This document shows, in pieces, positions 61,685 through 64,000 of a stretch of DNA of 64,000 bases; position 1 is the first letter of the stretch, and the number at the start of each line of letters is the position of its first letter. Position numbers and translations under genes: made by a program. The stretch covers positions 2,480,001-2,544,000 of the forward strand of contig CP071306.1 in the NCBI GenBank assembly GCA_027563145.1. Direction: 5' to 3'. The notes under the pieces are model-generated. The model had not been told where the DNA came from. It saw only the letters and a list, made by a program, of their open reading frames with translations, and did no database searches. This DNA comes from Halocatena halophila. GTDB taxonomy: Archaea > Halobacteriota > Halobacteria > Halobacteriales > Haloarculaceae.

Positions 61685-63375
61685 GCGAGCCCCTCACCGA
61701 GCTGGCCAAACGGCGTGGGTTTTACTTCCAGTCTAGCGATGCATACGGCGGTGCGTCCGGATTTTACACTTACGGTCCCCAGGGTGCAGCACTCAAGCGA
61801 AACGTGATCGACGCCTGGCGCGAGCGATTCATCACCCAGGAAGGACACATGGAGATCGACGCGCCGACCGTAATGGGAGAGCCGGTGTTCGAGGCGTCTG
61901 GCCATCTCGACACGTTCGATGACATGATCATCGAGTGCCCGGCCTGTGAGCGCAGTTTCCGCGCCGATCATCTCGTCGAAGACGAAACCACGATCGAGGA
62001 CGCAGAGGCGATGTCGTTCGAAGCAATCGAGGAGACGATCGCCGAGAACGAGCTCAGCTGTCCGTCCTGTGGAAATTCGCTCGCAGACGTTGCGGTGTCA
62101 GCGTTCAATCTCATGTTCGAGACGAACATCGGGCCGGGATCGTCCGCACCGGGCTATCTCCGCCCGGAGACCGCACAGGGGATCTTCGTGGAGTTTCCCC
62201 AGCTCAAGGAGTACGCGCGCAATCAGCTCCCGTTCGGTGTGGCACAGGTCGGGCGGGCCTACCGCAACGAGATCAGTCCGCGCCGGTCGATCGTCCGCGT
62301 CCGGGAGTTCACACAGGCAGAACTCGAGCTGTTCATCGATCCCGAACGAGACACCCCATCGATCGATCGAGTGCAAAATGTCACCGTTCCGCTGTATTCG
62401 GCCACCGCACAGGAGGGAGACGGCGAGGTCGTCCGAATGACGATCGGCGACGCTGTCGAAGACGAACTCGTCGAGGAGTGGATCGCGTATTATCTGGCGA
62501 TCGCCGCAGAATGGTACGAATCGGTCGGGATCGACATGGAGCGATTTCGCTACCGCCAGCACCGACCGGACGAACTCTCACACTATGCCTCTGATACGTG
62601 GGATGCAGAAGTGTCGGTCGATGGAAACTGGATCGAGCTCACCGGCTTTGCCTATCGAGGAGCATACGATCTGACGAAACACGACGACTACTCCAACGAG
62701 GAGTACACCATCTTCCGACAGTACGACGAGCCGGTCACTGTCGAAGAGCCATCCGTCGATCCAGAGATGAGCGTGCTCGGGCCGGAGTACGGCTCGGACG
62801 CCGGCAAAATCGCCGACGAGCTGGCGTCGCTGGCAGAGTCCGATCCTGACGCGTTCGACGCAGAATCCGTGACTGTCACCGTTGATGGCGACGCGTATAC
62901 GATCGCAACGGATGTGGCGAACTTCTCGAGAACGGCAACGAAAAACGGCGAGCACATCACGCCACACGTCGTCGAGCCGTCGTTCGGTGTCGATCGACTG
63001 CTGTACACGATACTGGCGCACAACTACCGCGAAGACGAGGTTGAGGGCGAACGCCGCCGTTCGCTGTCGCTGCCGTCGTCGATTGCGCCCACAACGGTTG
63101 GCGTCTTCCCGTTGATGACCAAAGACGGTCTCGACGACCGTGCCAGAGAACTCGCTCGCAAACTCCGCGTCGCGGGTTTCACCGTTACGTACGACGACTC
63201 CGGGCAGATCGGCCGGCGCTATCGACGCCAGGACGAAATCGGGACGCCCTTCTGCGTCACGGTGGATCACGAATCGCTTGAGGACGATACGGTGACGGTT
63301 CGCGAGCGCGATACGATGGCCCAAGAGCGCGTCCCGGTGGACGCACTCGAGGACTATCTCACAGAACGGACGTAA
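61681..63375 (+). CDS. glyS: Glycyl-tRNA synthetase (class II, alpha2 type)
   Basis: The 564-residue enzyme charges tRNA-Gly. Marks: ELAKRRGFYFQSSDAYGGAS at the start, zinc-binding CPACERSF and CPSCGNSL (about 87 and 127), RPETAQGIFVEF, motif 2 GRAYRNEISPRRSIVRVREF with TQAELELF, motif 3 EPSFGVDRLLYTIL, and a C-terminal anticodon-binding domain (IAPTTVGVFPLMTKDGLDDR, YDDSGQIGRRYRRQDEIGTP). It overlaps the CBS gene by 4 bp. The dolichol-kinase-like gene starts directly after its stop. Confidence 0.97.
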   Translation: MSEPLTELAKRRGFYFQSSDAYGGASGFYTYGPQGAALKRNVIDAWRERFITQEGHMEIDAPTVMGEPVFEASGHLDTFDDMIIECPACERSFRADHLVEDETTIEDAEAMSFEAIEETIAENELSCPSCGNSLADVAVSAFNLMFETNIGPGSSAPGYLRPETAQGIFVEFPQLKEYARNQLPFGVAQVGRAYRNEISPRRSIVRVREFTQAELELFIDPERDTPSIDRVQNVTVPLYSATAQEGDGEVVRMTIGDAVEDELVEEWIAYYLAIAAEWYESVGIDMERFRYRQHRPDELSHYASDTWDAEVSVDGNWIELTGFAYRGAYDLTKHDDYSNEEYTIFRQYDEPVTVEEPSVDPEMSVLGPEYGSDAGKIADELASLAESDPDAFDAESVTVTVDGDAYTIATDVANFSRTATKNGEHITPHVVEPSFGVDRLLYTILAHNYREDEVEGERRRSLSLPSSIAPTTVGVFPLMTKDGLDDRARELARKLRVAGFTVTYDDSGQIGRRYRRQDEIGTPFCVTVDHESLEDDTVTVRERDTMAQERVPVDALEDYLTERT

Positions 63376-63948
63376 ATGCACCCTGAGGAACAGCGACGAC
63401 TCGTTCACTGCTCCGGCGCGCTCGTGCCACTGGGCTATCTTCTGGGGATGATCAGCTGGCGGACTGTGCAGCTGTTGTTTGCTGTTTGTAGTCTCTGTGC
63501 GCTCTGTCTCGAGTGGGCACGACTTTCCGAGCAACTCGAGCTCGGGCCGTTTGCGTCCATGTTGCGCGAGTACGAACGCGACGGTCCAGCTGGGTATCTG
63601 CTCTATTTTCTCGGCACAGTCGTCGTCGTGTGGACCGTTTCACCAACGATCGCGGTGCCATCACTGTTGGTGTTGATGGTCGCTGATCCCCTGATTGGCG
63701 TATTGTACTCCGGTGGGACACCACCAAGCAAGCCAGCACACGTGCTGGCGGCGATGTTCGTGGTGAGCTGGCTCCTCGCGATTGCCTTTGTGGGGCCGGT
63801 AGCGGCGATCTGTGGCGCGATTGGGGCGACGATTGCGGACGGAAAGAAACCGATCGTTTTCGGACACGTCATCGACGACAACCTCTCGATTCCCCCACTC
63901 GTGGCGCTCGGTATTCTTCTCGGAGATGCGGTGACGATACTGGTATAG
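63376..63948 (+). CDS. Dolichol kinase-like/CTP transferase-like membrane protein
   Basis: The 190-residue protein has about six hydrophobic segments. It starts EEQRRLVHCSGALVPLGYLL, typical of the dolichol kinase/phosphatidate cytidylyltransferase superfamily, and contains VADPLIGVLYSG and IGATIADGKKPIVFGHVIDD, the region with conserved Asp/Gly/Lys that binds CTP. It may phosphorylate dolichol for N-glycosylation. The ATG at 63376 follows the glyS stop with no gap. Confidence 0.82.
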   Translation: MHPEEQRRLVHCSGALVPLGYLLGMISWRTVQLLFAVCSLCALCLEWARLSEQLELGPFASMLREYERDGPAGYLLYFLGTVVVVWTVSPTIAVPSLLVLMVADPLIGVLYSGGTPPSKPAHVLAAMFVVSWLLAIAFVGPVAAICGAIGATIADGKKPIVFGHVIDDNLSIPPLVALGILLGDAVTILV

Positions 63949-64000
63949 CTCCCGCTGGTGACGTTCACTGGCCAGGCAAAAGCACTGCGCGAAATCGCAC
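63949..64000. other. Right-edge sequence
   Basis: Fifty-two bases after the last stop. I see no gene start, terminator or RNA in them. Confidence 0.2.

Overview
The window is a piece of a haloarchaeal (class Halobacteria) chromosome. The evidence is the acidic, Asp/Glu-rich proteins, GATC/CGATCG-rich coding sequence, Tat-type lipoprotein signals (twin Arg plus a lipobox Cys), HTH_10 (bacterio-opsin-activator type) and Lrp regulators, a group II chaperonin with a GGM tail, an archaeal DNA polymerase D large subunit carrying two inteins, the archaeal type of 2-oxoacid:ferredoxin oxidoreductase, archaeal Trm1, and several small haloarchaea-only families. The genus cannot be named from the sequence alone. 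No rRNA, tRNA, CRISPR array or intact insertion sequence was seen.

Left part (1-12.5 kb). The tail of a gene at the left edge is followed by a repeat-rich spacer. Next come an HTH_10 regulator divergent from a nitroreductase/EamA-exporter operon with a palindromic operator candidate between them, and a zinc-site protein gene with an apparent 5' frameshift and a truncated tandem copy of its 3' end. From about 4 to 11 kb lies an AT-richer accessory stretch: two paralogous membrane proteins with a PH-like cytoplasmic part, an exported PQQ-type beta-propeller coupled to a small membrane protein, a Tat-exported protein made of five diverged beta-repeats coupled to a protein with a glycine-rich membrane tail, and a gene wrecked by frameshifts. 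A two-domain universal stress protein ends this part.

Middle (12.5-46 kb). This is a mostly ordinary core: hisI, a coiled-coil protein, a TIM-barrel epimerase-like protein, an SDR dehydrogenase, then an HTH_10 regulator divergent from paaABCD, in which the PaaD zinc ribbon is a separate 56-residue overlapping ORF. It continues with a Tat-lipoprotein rhodanese, the thermosome, two transporters, lrp divergent from glnA, a YihY-type membrane protein, trm1, a SWIM zinc-finger protein, a DICT-domain protein, korAB, an Lrp regulator, an SRPBCC/EamA pair, and a surface-polysaccharide group (epimerase, polyprenyl-phosphate sugar transferase, UppP, O-antigen-ligase-like polymerase). After these come an MscS channel, hisH, a type-4 uracil-DNA glycosylase, DUF99 and DUF5786 proteins, a metallo-beta-lactamase-fold hydrolase and an alpha/beta hydrolase.

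Right part (46-64 kb). The PolD large subunit holds two inteins only 29 extein residues apart: a 169-residue mini-intein ending in Gln and a 459-residue intein with a LAGLIDADG-like endonuclease. Then follow a complete Dpp/Opp-type peptide ABC transporter operon (binding lipoprotein, two permeases, two ATPases with unusual insertions), small haloarchaeal proteins, a four-CBS protein overlapping glycyl-tRNA synthetase, and a dolichol-kinase-like membrane protein at the right end.

The most unusual items are the twin inteins with the non-canonical Gln end, the split PaaD, a 77-nt three-way-junction-like structure near 4.0 kb, the paralogue/beta-repeat island at 4-11 kb, and several clean palindromes in divergent promoters.
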